The position numbers and the translations under genes were made by a program. From the NCBI RefSeq assembly GCF_027579695.1, contig NC_083589.1:35271335-35335334 (forward strand): a stretch of 64,000 nucleotides of DNA. The letters are read 5' to 3'. The DNA comes from Neoarius graeffei (lineage: Eukaryota > Chordata > Actinopteri > Siluriformes > Ariidae). The notes below the pieces were generated by a model, which saw only the letters and a program-made list of their open reading frames with translations, was not told the origin of the DNA and searched no databases. Shown here piece by piece: positions 43,346 to 55,458 of the stretch (the stretch's first letter is position 1; each line of letters starts with the position of its first letter).

Positions 43346-44615
43346 CTGGGATGGAGCTCGGGTATTGTGTCGGGGGCGGGAGATGTTTGGGCCCCCCCTC
43401 ACTGATATGTTGCAGTAGCCCAAACAGTCTATTGTACTAGCTAATTCTAAACGTTGGCTTACACTAGCGTAATTTCAGCAACCTTTCCATTCACACACGT
43501 AACATGCAGTACAAACCAAAATATTTAATATATGTTTATTTCAGAAAAAAAAAAACTTTGATCATAGCTGCCTATTCCGGTCAAACAAGCAAACAACAAC
43601 TTTGCAAACTCATTTAACATGTTAAAGGGACAACAACTATCCCATCCTTTTTAAAGAAAAGAAACTTAGGCTAAATGAAAACAATATCCCATAGCCCACG
43701 CCTATCAGGAAAATGAGTGACTGTGAACTCAAGAATGTTAAAAGTTGTCCCACTTTTAAGAATTTCAACAAAGAAAAAACAGACACGTAGCCTAACAGGC
43801 CTAAAAGGACATGCACACTGCAAAAACATTTAATCTATTTTGAGCTTTAGCATCCTCTCCTTCATGTTTGCAAATCTGTCGACTACTTTATCCTTATTGA
43901 CCTCAATGTCTCTCTCGATACAGAGCAGCGCCAGGTCTGACAGCCGCGACTCACCCATGGTGGAGTGCAAGAAACTCTTAATAAGTTTCAGTCGCCTAAA
44001 ACTTCTCTCTGCCTTCGCACTGCTTATTGGAATTGTCAAATAAATGCGATAAAGAATGGCAAGATTTGGAAAAGCCCGATCCATGTCATTTGCGATGAGA
44101 AATGGGAGAATTCTGGGTGTGTTTAAACGCACGCACAGCTCGCTGTACATTGCACAAAATGTATCAAACTCATTAACCACTTCGTCTGCACTGGATAGAT
44201 CCTGTGAATAAAAGTCCACAAGCGCTCTAACTTTTTCAGGCGCATCAGGTAAAGTAAAATGTTTCAGATTTAAACTTCCTTATCATATTTGCTCATTTAT
44301 TCATAACTGCGGACATCCGAACGTTGCTTGCGGTTAACCACTTGCTTTGAACCAAAGATTCTCGAGCACCCTGTAGGGTTATGTTCTGGAGGGAAATGAC
44401 ACATTTTATAAACAAAATGTTAAACAGACAAAAACTATGCCTAACCCAGCCTACATAATATATTTTTATGGAACAATTTTGTTGTAAATAATTCCGAATG
44501 GACATGTGGTCAATAAACCGTATTAAAAAAAAAAATCCCGACCAGTGGGGGCCCCCCCTAGTGGTGAGGCCCCGGATTGTTCGCGCCGCAGCCCCCCCCC
44601 AAATCTCCGCTACTG
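43346..44615 (-). mobile_element. Nested hAT element with transposase C-terminus
   Basis: Flanked by the exact 8-bp duplication TGTGGCTG (43338-43345, 44616-44623). G/C-rich runs near both ends. Encodes the hAT dimerisation region on the minus strand. Confidence 0.8.
43830..44219 (-). pseudogene. hAT transposase C-terminal (dimerisation) fragment
   Basis: 129 residues; the segment RIYLTIPISSAKAERSFRRL followed by LIKSFLHSTMGESRLSDLAL is the hallmark hATC dimerisation motif. It ends ERMLKLKID. The upstream catalytic part is missing, so only the 3' end of a transposase gene was retained. Confidence 0.88.
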
Positions 44616-45200
44616 TGTGGCTGGGTTAAAGATCTGGGGATCAGGATACTACAAGATAGATGGTGGTAGACAGATCTAAGTGCAGGAAGAGTGTTTATTA
44701 GCAGGCATGATATTTATAAAAACGAAGTACAAACTAAAGCAGAATCATAAAGCAGAGTATTTAAACAGAGTCATAAACATGGCGAGAAACAAATGTGACA
44801 GTGATAATGAAAATGCTTCGCAAAGTGTCCATATCTGCACGTGTTGATTGAGCTGAAATCAGTATCAGGTGTTTCCCATAACGACTGGGTCCCAAGAGTG
44901 CGCGCAGCCGCTCAAGCTGTGCCAGACTCAAGCGTGCAAAGGTGTGACAGTCGAATGTTCACCTGCTGTGTGACCACAACTTTTAGCTCACAGGTACATT
45001 GCCATGCCTCGCCACCAAAATGCCTCAATTTCATCAATAACCCTTCGAAAGCATCGCAAGCTTTTTATGGCCATAGCTTAATGAGGCGGATGTGACATCA
45101 GATGCAACCCAGCAGTAGTACCCTACTACAAGTAAAAACTAGCTTCAACTTGAAAAAATTAAATTAAATTGTGGCCCAGCCCAGTGGTTGAGAAACACTA

Positions 45201-46559
45201 TTCTAGGTGATATAATGGCAGTCAAATTAGTTTTATTGCTTTGTACCACTCCTTATTTTTGCTTTGCTTTAAACATGGGGATACTCTGATATTCCTGATG
45301 CTCTGGAATACTAGCAGGAGTTCAATTAAACTAATTCATACTAAAAAATGAGCACTTGATAAGAGTGATCCAGCATGAAGCAGATTGCTCCAACTTCTGA
45401 ATTGTATAATTCTAATCTCAAGTTTTTAGTTCAGAGCTTGTAGGGAAAGGGGTTATAAGCTACATGCTGGAGAAAACCCATGACTCTGTCACCCATTTGA
45501 ATTTGATTCAGGTCTAGATTAGAACTTCAGCTTCAGGTTTTAACCACAGACCTCAGGCAGACACATGACAGTCACTGTCACCTCAACCTGAGCCATGATG
45601 TTCCACTCAAATTTGATTCACAATTCAATGAAAGAGGTATTGAGTCATCTACAGTGAAATGCATAAACAGACAGATAGGCAGACACAGTGAAATTCTTAA
45701 AAGTTATACTTTTTTAAATTGAACTTTGTTTTTAATGTGAGTACGATCTTCATAATGACCTGTAATTTTATTTGTATGGTGTTTTTACCAGCAAAAATGG
45801 TTATAAAACATTAGAAAAATCCAGTTTTTGACCTTGGAGGAACAAGCTGAATCAAAAGGGGAACACCTCTTTTGGGTGACACTAAATAGTATAACAGTAC
45901 TTATTCTATCCATATTCACTGGATATGAGCAATCACTTGCTCTGATTGGCGACTCCACTACCAGGCTATCAGCTCAGGTACTGTGAGTAGAGAAAAACAA
46001 AATGGCAGAGTGTGTTGTTGAACCAACTCAAAAACAAAACCGCAAAAAAAAGCAACAAAATATGGAATAAAAGTATTTGATGATAAGAACATATCTTTTT
46101 ATTTTTCAAGAATTATTATTATCACATTTTTCACAAATTGTGATGGTCATTTAGCCGGTTTGTTTGTATTCTAAGCGGAAATTATTTTGTCAGATGTTTT
46201 GCATAAAGTTTTCATTTATCGAATTTGCAAAAAAATAAAAATTAAAAATAAAAATGCCATGTTTCTCAAAATCCAGTGAATGTGGATAGAATAAAACAAT
46301 TATTCCAACTCAATCTCGTTGTACATGGCGCATAGCCGACTCGGTGCCATGCGCCTCGTCGGCTATCAGCTCGTGTACAACTCATGGAATAACTGTTACT
46401 TATACACTTGGCTAAACACTTTCACAGTTTACCTTAACTATGGGTAGCTGGTATACATGGGTTAGTAGGGCTAACTTCAAAAGACTTCAGTAGCCCAGAC
46501 TATAGATTCATGCAGCCTATCAGTCATTTCTACTATCAGTTAAACTAAATGTAGATAGA
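45201..46559. other. Mostly unassigned; possible foldback element 45895-46400
   Basis: TTATTCTATCCATATTCACT near 45900 faces an inverted counterpart (AGTGAATGTGGATAGAATAA) near 46275. Then comes a strong hairpin at 46316-46382 with arms GTTGTACA...CATAGCCGAC and its complement. Otherwise nothing recognised. Confidence 0.5.
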
Positions 46560-46907
46560 TTAAAGGTCATAGGCAATGGTCGGAGGTGAAATATAGAATA
46601 TCAACTTTATTGTCTAGAAGAACGACCCAAAAAGCGAATTCAATCTTCCTGGTGTCTAATTTGCACCTTAAAATTGAATAAAATGCTTAAAATATACTGT
46701 TTTGCCCAATTTCCGAAGGTTTGTTTGCATCTCACTTATGCGCACTTTCACCGCCAGGGGACAGTCATTGTGACGTCATTTAAGCCAAACAGACTGGGAG
46801 CAGCTCTGCGTTTACTTGCGAACCGAGCACAAGTTTAGGAGGTTCATTTATTTAACCACTTTCTAAATATACTTTTTTTTTTTTTGCTGGAGAGAAACAT
46901 ACAGGGG

Positions 46908-47270
46908 CGGCATGGTGGTGTAGTGGTTAGCGCTGTTGCCTCACAGCAAGAAGGTCCGGGTTCGAGTCCCGTGGCCGGTGAGGGCCTTTCTGTGCGGAGT
47001 TTGCATGTTCTCCCCATGTCCTCGTGGGTTTCCTCCGGGTGCTCCAGTTTCCCCCACAGTCCAAAGACATGCAGGTTAGGTTAACTGGTGACTCTAAATT
47101 GACCGTAGGTGTGAGTGTGAATGGTTGTCTGTGTCTATGTGTCAGCCCTGTGATGACCTGGCGACTTGTCCAGGGTGTACCCCGCCTTTCGCCCATAGTC
47201 AGCTGGGATAGGCTCCAGCTTGCCTGCGACCCTGTAGAACAGGATAAAGCGGCTAGAGATAATGAGATGA
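46908..47270 (+). mobile_element. SINE copy 17
   Basis: Full length; GAAACATACAGG repeated at both flanks (46895-46906, from 47271). Confidence 0.93.
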
Positions 47271-47475
47271 GAAACATACAGGGTTAATTTTCAACAATTC
47301 AATAATAACATATACCAGGACATTTATTGGGGTTACCCACTGATGCAAACAGGGGCACACACACATAATCCCTATAATAGAATGTGGATTGGTTTATATT
47401 TTATTGCTAATGTTAATACAAGCATTATACTATTTATAGCCTACTCTAAACATACACACAAACATTAATCATGTT

Positions 47476-47815
47476 AGTCAATAGCATGCTAGCAGGCAGC
47501 CATTGCAAATCAACTTCACCTTAGTGGCCACTTTATTAGGAACACTTGTGTAAAAACGCACAGACATGTCAGCCATTGTCATGTTAGCAGGCTAGCAGTT
47601 AGTATGTTAGCTGTGACTAATCAACTTCAGCTTAATGGCCACATTATTAGGAACGAGTGTGTCTGTATAAACACGCACGTACATTTAGCATGCAAATGGC
47701 ATGTGAACCATTAGCATGTTAGCATGCCCGCAGGTATCATTTTAGCGGTGACAAATTAACTTCAGCTTAGTGGCCACTTCATTAGGAACACTTGCGTTCG
47801 GACATAAATATCTGT
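47476..47815. repeat. Tandem repeat, unit about 110-135 bp
   Basis: GGCCACTTTATTAGGAACAC or close variants recur at 47526, 47637 and 47772, each after ATCAACTTCAGCTTA-like sequence. A further partial unit (TAGTCAATAGCATGCT) lies beyond the Harbinger-like insertion at 48422. Confidence 0.75.
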
Positions 47816-47830
47816 GTATGTATCATGTGA

Positions 47831-48420
47831 GGGCCAATTTATGCTGACAATCCAGTCCTCGCAGATGGCGTCGCAGATGGCGTCTGCGAAGCCCCCCCCC
47901 CTTCGCAGACGCTCTGCGCTCACCTCCCAAAAATTGTGACCACCGCAGACAGCCTCGCAGACAGCGTCGCAGACAAGAGGGCTCTGATTGGTCCACTCTA
48001 CATCCGCTGTACACGCACTTCCGCTTCCCTACTTCCCCGGTTTGGTTTGTTTTCACGAGCGCCATTTTTAAAAACACGAGCAAAGATGGAGCAGCACGAA
48101 GAGCGGTTGATCGAGGAAGTACGTACATCTATACGACTCCAGTTCTAGTCATTATATCTCGATCAAAGTGCGGACTCATCCAGTCGCCATTGTTATTGGT
48201 GTTGAATGACCTGTTGCTCAGTAACCGGAGGATAAACACTCCACTAACCACACCCACCAACTACTCCTAGCGATTTCGCGACTTCGCGCCCCCTTGCGTT
48301 GTGGCGGTGAATAACATCGCGCACGCCTATACACGCCTATACTCCCCGCTCAACGATAAATTACAACTGTCTGCGAAAAGCTATCTGCGAAAGCCTTGTC
48401 GCAAGAGCATGCAGAGGCCC
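47831..48420 (+). mobile_element. PIF/Harbinger-like non-autonomous element
   Basis: Ends GGGCCAATTTATGCT and, inverted, GGGCCTCTGCATGCT. The right flank is TTA and the left is TGA, which the repeat-unit copy at 47474 shows was TTA. Interior is rich in GCAGATGGCG/TCGCAGAC units. Confidence 0.75.
48086..48148 (+). pseudogene. Start of a Harbinger-associated protein (remnant)
   Basis: Short frame MEQHEERLIEEVRTSIRLQF then TAG. EERLIEEV resembles the opening of MADF/Myb-like accessory proteins of Harbinger elements. Too short to be certain. Confidence 0.35.
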
Positions 48421-48471
48421 TTAGTCAATAGCATGCTGGCAGGTAGCCATGACAAACTATCCTTTTTGTCT

Positions 48472-48887
48472 CATCTCATCTCATCTCATCTCATCTCATC
48501 TCATCTCATCTCATCTCATCTCATTATCTCTAGCCGCTTTATCCTGTTCTACAGGGTCGCAGGCAAGCTGGAGCCTATCCCAGCTGACTACGGGCGAAAG
48601 GCGGGGTACACCCTGGACAAGTCGCCAGGTCATCACAGGGCTGACACATAGAGACAGACAACCATTCACACTCACATTCACACCTACGGTCAATTTAGAG
48701 CCACCAATTAACCTAACCTGCATGTCTTTGGACTGTGGGGGAAACCGGAGCACCCGGAGGAAACCCATGCGGACACGGGGAGAACATGCAAACTCCGCAC
48801 AGAAAGGCCCTCGCCAGCCACAGGGCTCGAACCCAGACCCTCTTGCTGTGAGGCAACAGCACTAACCACTACACCACCGTGCCGCCC
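48472..48887 (-). mobile_element. SINE copy 18 with long (TCTCA)n tail
   Basis: Full length; about ten TCTCA units at the tail side (48471-48523). Its head end abuts the 5' end of the LINE. Confidence 0.93.
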
Positions 48888-51236
48888 CATAATAAAGAAT
48901 GTGCATGATAAAAGAATAAAGGATGTGCACTCTCCTCCCTGGATTGATAGCAAAGTTCGACATCTGATAAGAAAGAAATATCAAGCACTGAGGAAATATC
49001 GCTCAAACAAAATTGAATCTCGTAAGCTGAAACTACGCACTCTAAACCAGAACATCAAGTACTTGATCAGACAGAAGCACCAAGAGTACTTGGAGAAAAT
49101 TGAGATCTCACTCAGTACCAACCCCAAGGTGTTCTGGAGCTATCATAAAGCCATTCTTCATCATCGAACAAATCAGAACGCTATAATATCCTACCAGCAG
49201 GAATCTTCCAAGACTCCATATGGAAAAGCTCAACTCTTCAATTCTTACTTCTCCTACGTATTTTTTCCTAAGAATTCCAACACAGATGTAGGAACGCCAT
49301 CATTACCTATAAAGGTTAACGAGGAACTACGCGATCTCTCACTCACAGAGAATGAAGTACTGAACTGTTTGAGTGCTTTGGATGTTATGAAGGCTTGCGG
49401 CCCTGACGGTATTCCTCCTCTCCTTCTAAAAGAATGCAGTCAAGAAATTGCACCTAGCATCTGTGCTCTTTTTAACCATTCATTGAGCACTGGTCTTCTG
49501 CCTCCTGAGTGGAAATCTGCTGATGTCACACCCATCCACAAGAGAGACTCCAAGGAACTAGCTGAAAACTACAGACCTATTTCGCTTCTGCCCATCATAA
49601 ACAAGGTATTTGAACGCTGTGTCTACAACAGAATCTACGACCACATGTTGAACCTGATCACCACTGCACAGCATGGATTCCTCAGACATCGCTCTTGTGT
49701 TACTCAGCTACTCTCCGTACTCCACACTATTGGAGAATCCCTTGACAAGAACACTCAAGTAGATATTATCTACCTAGATTTTGCCAAAGCATTCAACAAA
49801 GTCGACCATAAGATCCTCTTAAGTAAGCTAAGATTGTACGGTGGGATGCTCCTGAACTGGTTTGAGGACTACTTAAATGGTCATTCTCAAAGAGTTGTTG
49901 TCGACGGTGTTGCATCTTCCTGGGCTCCAGTCACCTCCAGAGTACCTCAAGGCAGCATCTTGGGTCCTCTTCTTTTTGTCATGTTCATTAACGATCTTCC
50001 TGATGTCATTCCCTAGAAAACCACGGCTGCTATGTACACTGACGACACCAAGATATTCCATAAAGTTACTTCTCATGGCGACTGCGAAGACCTTCAGAAT
50101 GCACTGTCAAGGCTTAACGCTTGGAGCTTTAGCAACAGCATCAAATTCAATGGCTCCAAGTGTAAGCTGCTGACAGTGACACGCAAGAAAAGTCCAAACC
50201 TGTATGATTACCACCTTGGCACAGACGTAATCCAATGCATACAAAAGGAAAAAGATCTCAAAGTTACCATCACAAGCAACCTTAACTGGGATGAGCATAT
50301 TAGAACCATCACAGCCAAAGCTAACAAACTTCTTGGTATGCTCAAGAGGACATGCCCTCAACTGACCGATGCAAGATGCAGAAGAACACTATACCTAGCA
50401 CATGTAAAATCTCAGCTAGTGACTGCTTCTGAGGTTTGGTCACCCAGCCTGTTTAAACTCAAAGAACAGATCGAAAGAGTCCAGCGACGTGCCACCAGAT
50501 GGATCCTCAGGACCAAGATTGGGGAAACCACTTACAAAGAAAGGTTAAAGAACTTGAACTTACTCCCTCTCTGCTACAATAGAGAGATTAAGGACTTGAT
50601 GTTCTTTTATAAATCTTTATATGGACAAACAAACCTTAATGTTCATGATTTTGTCAAATTCACCAAACATAGACGTACTTGTCTTACTCAGAACCCCGGT
50701 ATCGTTCTTGAAACATCTCTTTGTAAAACCACTACATTTCAAGCATCTTACTTTAATAGGATAGTTTGCCTCTGGAATGCCATCTGTAAAGAGGTGCCAA
50801 CTAGTATTTTTTCTAGTCGTTCTCAATTTAAATTGTTTCTAAAGCATAAATACTTCTCTTTGCTTGAGGACACATTTGATGTTGATCTGACGTACTTGGT
50901 CACTAGTTTGCAAGTGTCCTTGTCATCATACTTGATAATAACCGAATCTCAGTGACTTTATTTGATTTTATTTGTCTGAACTCTAGTGATTATTTTTGAT
51001 TGTTATTCATAGATCTTAATTCACTAGTTATCAATTTTTTACCATAACTGTATTTTATTTAATTTTTCAAGTCAATTGTTCTATTTATTTTAAGTTAGTC
51101 AAAAGGAAATGCCTAGCATGGGACTTAGAGTCCCGTTCGCACTTTCCTCTTTGGGTAGGCCTACGTATTCTGTAATTTTCCTTTCATTGATTCCCAATAA
51201 AGTTGTAAAAAAAATAAATAAATAAATAAATAAACT
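48888..51236 (+). mobile_element. Non-LTR retrotransposon (LINE), 5'-truncated
   Basis: Lacks the endonuclease region, carries reverse transcriptase and the C-terminal domain, and ends with CCCAATAAAGTTGT and an AATA run (51211-51234). Clade not resolved (L2/CR1/Jockey-like group). Confidence 0.88.
48901..50955 (+). pseudogene. LINE reverse transcriptase with one in-frame stop
   Basis: One frame from [20 protein letters not shown] to ITESQ at 50955. RT motifs: [45 protein letters not shown], and the catalytic MYTDDTKIF. The only interruption is TAG at 50014-50016, a few codons before YTDD. The downstream LINE C-terminal region contains RVQRRATRWIL. Otherwise open for 680 codons, so a young copy. 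Confidence 0.9.
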
Positions 51237-51306
51237 CTCCAACAGATGGGGATTCTTCAAAAATGAACCTCCTTGAAGTGATCGGAGCACAGAGCGGCAT
51301 ATTTAC

Positions 51307-51428
51307 CTGGCTGCCAACCCTCTCGCTTCACATGCACAATCCACTTTCTCTACCTCTTTTGGAAAACAGTAAAAACTTCTTCCTGAACCGGTCCCGTGGT
51401 TACAGTTCACTGCACAACAATAAGGCAT
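51307..51428 (-). pseudogene. THAP zinc-finger exon of the TTAA element
   Basis: ATG at 51428: MPYCCAVNCNHGTGSGRSFY, then CFPKEVEKV. Cysteines 5 and 9-10 and the FPKE proline match the THAP start. It ends AG before the donor GTAAAT. The second half of the domain is not found; the LINE insertion lies just beyond. Confidence 0.75.
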
Positions 51429-51994
51429 GTTTTTTCTTTGGAAATTCCTGAACACACGTCTGCACTCAAGCCGAACGGCAGTGTAAGTAAACGGAAGTGG
51501 ACTCAACTCAAGCGGTTTGTTTGTCTTAAATGACATCACGCACCAAGTGGTCGCGAAAATAGCTGAACAGAAATTCGCCACGATCCACACTAACTTATTT
51601 TAATTATTACTTATTAACAATACTTCTTGGGACCAGAAGAAAATTACAGAGGGTTTTTTAACATATAAAGTTTCAAATGTGCATAAAATTAAAACCGTTG
51701 CCTATGAGCTTTAAGCACACTTTGTCCAATCCAAAGGATAGACAGCAGAACTATTCACTTATTGTTTCTTGGTTTGTACAAAAGACATACCGTATTTTCT
51801 TTTTACCACTTTTGAAATTCTGTGAAAACACAGCAATGAAATGCTTGAGAAAGAAAATTAATGCATGCAATCACAAATGCAGTCTCATTCTACTATTTAG
51901 AGTATGTGGAATAGTTTAGCGCATATCCTTCTTATTATGGCATCAAAGGAACCTTTAGATACAGTATAATGCATTGCTCAACCCAAATACTGTA

Positions 51995-52612
51995 CAACCC
52001 TGATTAGAAAAAAGTTAGGACACTGTATTAAACATAAATAAAAACAGAATGAAACACTCTCAGAAAATAAAGTATATTATTGTGCCTTTAGGGGTACAGT
52101 GGCTTGTCAGTGGGGCAGTATCCATTCATCCATTATCCATAACCGCTTATCCTCTCCTACAGGGTCGCAGGCAAGCTGGAGCCTATCCCAGCTGATTATG
52201 GGTGAGAGGTGGGGTACACCCTGGGAAGTTGCCAGGTCATCGCAGGGCTGACACAGAGACAAACAACCATTCACACTCACATTCACACCTACGGTCAATT
52301 TAGATTCACCAATTAGCCTAACCTGTATGTCTTTGGACTGTGGAGGAAACCGGAGCATCCGGAGGAAACCCACGCAGACATGGGGAGAACATACAAACTC
52401 CATACAGAAAGGCCCCCATCAGCCACTGGGCTCAAGCCTAGAACCTTCTTGCTGTGAGGTGACAGTGTTAACCACTACACCACCGTGCTGCCTAAATATA
52501 TTGTCTTTGTTTTGTATTCAATTGAGTATAAATCAAAAAGAATTTGCAAATCATAACTTTTGTTTTTATTTACGTTTTACAAAGCATCCCAACTTTTTCA
52601 CAATTGGAGTTG
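51995..52612. mobile_element. Tc1-type terminal-repeat remnant with SINE 19
   Basis: CAACCCTGATTAGAAAAAAG and inverted AACTTTTTCACAATTGGAG ends with TA flanks. Only ends and the SINE remain. Confidence 0.75.
52121..52492 (-). mobile_element. SINE copy 19
   Basis: Full length, CATCCATTATCC-type tail, moderately diverged. Confidence 0.9.
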
Positions 52613-52614
52613 TA

Positions 52615-53376
52615 GTTTCATTGTCCAGATATTAAAAGATGTTTGATTTTAGCCTTCCCATTTAATATTACAACCAACCATCACAAACCATACCATTCAC
52701 CGAAGTATTAGTTACAGAACATTGTAGAACAGCTTCTGTTCAAGGGACACTGACCCAGCACTGCTGATGAGTTTCCTTCACTCAGAACCAAACCATGGAA
52801 TGTCTAGGAAGAAGGGGGGGAAGCACACTTGGGAGAAAGAAGGTCTAAAAGTTCTCTGACATGCTGATAGGTTGGTCCACAGTGTACAACTCATGTTTAT
52901 TTGAGTGCATTCAATTAATCTCGAACCCAGCGTACTGCTTTTTTGTATAAAGTAATATATTAATTTGGAGCAGACAGGCTCACCATGTTCCTGCAGGAGC
53001 CATGTATGCAGCTTCAGCCAGCATAGCAGCCTGAAATATACGTCACTCCATTTTGACCACATGTTTGTTTTAAAGTAAGTGTTACAGGAGGACAACAAAC
53101 CAGCCCATGTGTGCACATATCAGAAAAAGTAATTTTACATAATCTATAAAATAGATGTTTTTGCATAAGTATAAAATTTAAGGATACATTTTATGAAATG
53201 TAAAATTTACTGGACTGAAACATTTATTTCTAATCAGTGAACAGGAGTGTGAATGACTTCTTATCTTCCTAGTGCTTAAGAAAAGAATGTGGACACATAA
53301 AATTAATAAAATTAAAGGTCTAAAAGGTTCATTATTTAAACATCCACAAAATGTATTCTCTAAATCTAATCCAATT
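52615..53376. other. Unassigned stretch
   Basis: Open frame of 112 codons on the minus strand at 53116-52778 shows no recognisable domain. Nothing else seen. Confidence 0.4.
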
Positions 53377-53378
53377 TA

Positions 53379-54467
53379 CAACCCCAATTCCAACAAAAGT
53401 TGGGACACTGTGTAAAACATAAATAAAAACAGAATGTGATAATTTGCAAATTATGGAAACCCTATATTTCATTGAAAATAGTACAAAGACAACATATCAA
53501 ATTTTGAAACCGAGAAATTTTATTGTTTTTTGAAACATATATGCTCATTTTGAATTTGACATCAGCAAAACGTTTCAGAAAAGTTGGGTCAGGGGCATGT
53601 TTACCACTGTGTTGCATCACATCTACTTTTAACAACACTGTAAACATTTGGGAACTGAGGAGACCAATTGTTGTAGTTTTGAAAAAGAAATGTTGCCCCA
53701 TTCTTGCCTGATATACAATTCCAGTTGCTCAACAGTTCATGGTCTCCTTTGTCATATTTTGCTCTTCATAATGCACCAAATGTTTTAAATGGGAGACAGG
53801 TCTGGACTGCAGGCAGGCCAGTTTAGCACCCGGACTCTTTTACTATGGGGCCATGCAGTTTTAATATGTGCAGAAAGCAGTTTGGCATTGTCTTGCTGAA
53901 AAAAGGATGTATTGCTGACATCAAATTCAAAATGAGTATGATATTTAAAAAAAAAACTACAGTTTCTCAGTTTCAACATTTGATATAGGCGGTGTGGTGG
54001 TGTAGTGGTTAGTGCTGTCGCCTCACAGCAAGAAGGTCCAGGTTCGAGCCCTGTGGCTGGCGAGGGCCTTTCTGTGTGGAGTTTGCATGTTCTCCCCGTG
54101 TTCACGTGGGTTTCCTCCGGGTGCTCCGGTTTCCCCCACAGTCCAAAGACATGCAGGTTAGGTTAACTGGTGACTCTAAATTGACCGTGAATGTGAATGG
54201 TTGTCTATGTGTCAGCCCTGTGATGACCTGGCGACTTGTGCAGGGTGTACCCTGCCTTTCGCCCATAGTCAGCTGGGATAGGCTCCAGCTTGCCTGCGAC
54301 CCTGTAGAACAGCATAAAGCGGCTAGAGATGATGAGATGGGAACATTTGATATGTTATCTTTGTACTATTTTCAATGAAATATAGGGTTTCCATGATTTG
54401 CAAAGCTTCACATCCTGTTTTTATTCATGTTTTATACAGTGTCCCAACTTTTTGGGAATTGGGGTTG
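53379..54467 (-). mobile_element. Tc1-type transposon remnant (copy J) with SINE 20
   Basis: Ends CAACCCCAATTCCAACAAAA and inverted ACTTTTTGGGAATTGGGGTT, TA flanks. Minus-strand transposase debris (VRVLNWPACSPDLSPI near 53800). Related to copy H. Confidence 0.88.
53988..54343 (+). mobile_element. SINE copy 20
   Basis: Full length; AACATTTGATAT repeated at both flanks. Confidence 0.92.
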
Positions 54468-54599
54468 TAAATAAGCAAACACTTTTGTATTTAGCCTTTA
54501 ACTGGATATTTACTGCAGCGATTAATGTTTCAGGTGGCAAAATTTGTTTTAATTCAAAATTTAGCAGTGAGTGGCTTCTCATTTCTTAAACAAGCGTTT

Positions 54600-55060
54600 G
54601 TTGTGGAAAAGATGTTACTGTGTTTCAGAAGGGTCAAATTATTGGCCTGCACCAAGCAAAGAAAACAACTAATGAGATTGCTGAAATGACTGGAATTGGG
54701 TGAAGAACTGTCCAATGCATTATTAAAACCTGGAAGGATAGTGGTGAACCTTCTGAAGAAATGTAGTGGGGGGAAAAAAACCTTCACTGACCATGATCGG
54801 AGATTAAATGCTTGGTGAATTCAAATAGTAAAAACGGACAGTAGAACTCACAGCTATGTTTAATAGTGAAAGTAAGTGCATTTCCACATACAGAACATGA
54901 TGATAACTCACAGGATTGGGACCAAAGGGCTAATTGGAAGAAAAGGCTTCAATTTGCTCAGGGGCATAAAGATTGGACTCTGGAGCAATAGAAAAAGGTC
55001 AGGTGGTCTGATGAGTCCAGAGTGATATGCAGAGAATACACAATGCAGAGAATTCTCTGT
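54600..55060 (+). pseudogene. Tc1 transposase fragment
   Basis: Decayed N-terminal part: GQIIGLHQAKKTTNEIAEM, IIKTWKDSGEPS, later LQFAQGHKDWTLEQ and RWSDES, with many stops. No terminal repeats found. Confidence 0.7.
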
Positions 55061-55383
55061 AGAGACTGCAGCTCTTATTCATATCTGTATTTGTATGCTT
55101 TACCTGTTCAATCCAATAATCTATTTGGTTACATCCCTAATAAGTGACACATATGAGAGTGTGAGGGGGTGATATTGGAATGCTCATGACCTCTGCCCTC
55201 AGGTTACTGACATGACATTTTAAATGCAATATCACTTCTTCTCCAGCTAAAGGAGCTCAGCAAGCCTATGTACATTGACATGTGAGCTGTCTGATAATGA
55301 GATGGGTATTTACAGTATGTTACAGTGAATCAATACTCTCCATAATTCCAACTAATTATGCCCACCAAGTTCATGTTTCCCAT

Positions 55384-55458
<75 letters not shown>

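Larger units (their letters stand above)
42734..45200. mobile_element. hAT element (copy 2), containing another hAT
   Basis: Same ends as copy 1 (CAGGGGTTCTCAACCTTTT; right GGTTGAGAAACACT). Flanks CTCTAGGC/TTCTAGGT are a decayed 8-bp duplication. It carries the same captured coding fragment as copy 1 and an inserted hAT at 43346-44615. Confidence 0.82.
46564..51710. mobile_element. Kolobok-like element (TTAA target) with four nested insertions
   Basis: Inverted ends, left AGGTCATAGGCAATGGT and right ACCGTTGCCTATGAGCT, with TTAA duplicated at 46560-46563 and 51711-51714. A THAP exon lies near the right end on the minus strand. Later insertions: SINE 17, a Harbinger-like element, SINE 18 and a LINE. 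Without these it would be about 1.4 kb plus a repeat array. Confidence 0.75.

Noticed and set aside
48471..48523. Regular TCTCA repeats that might suggest a CRISPR-like array
   Set aside because: Simple tail of SINE copy 18; there are no spacers and the genome is eukaryotic.
52778..53116. 112-codon minus-strand frame
   Set aside because: No recognisable motif, no splice or repeat context; likely chance.
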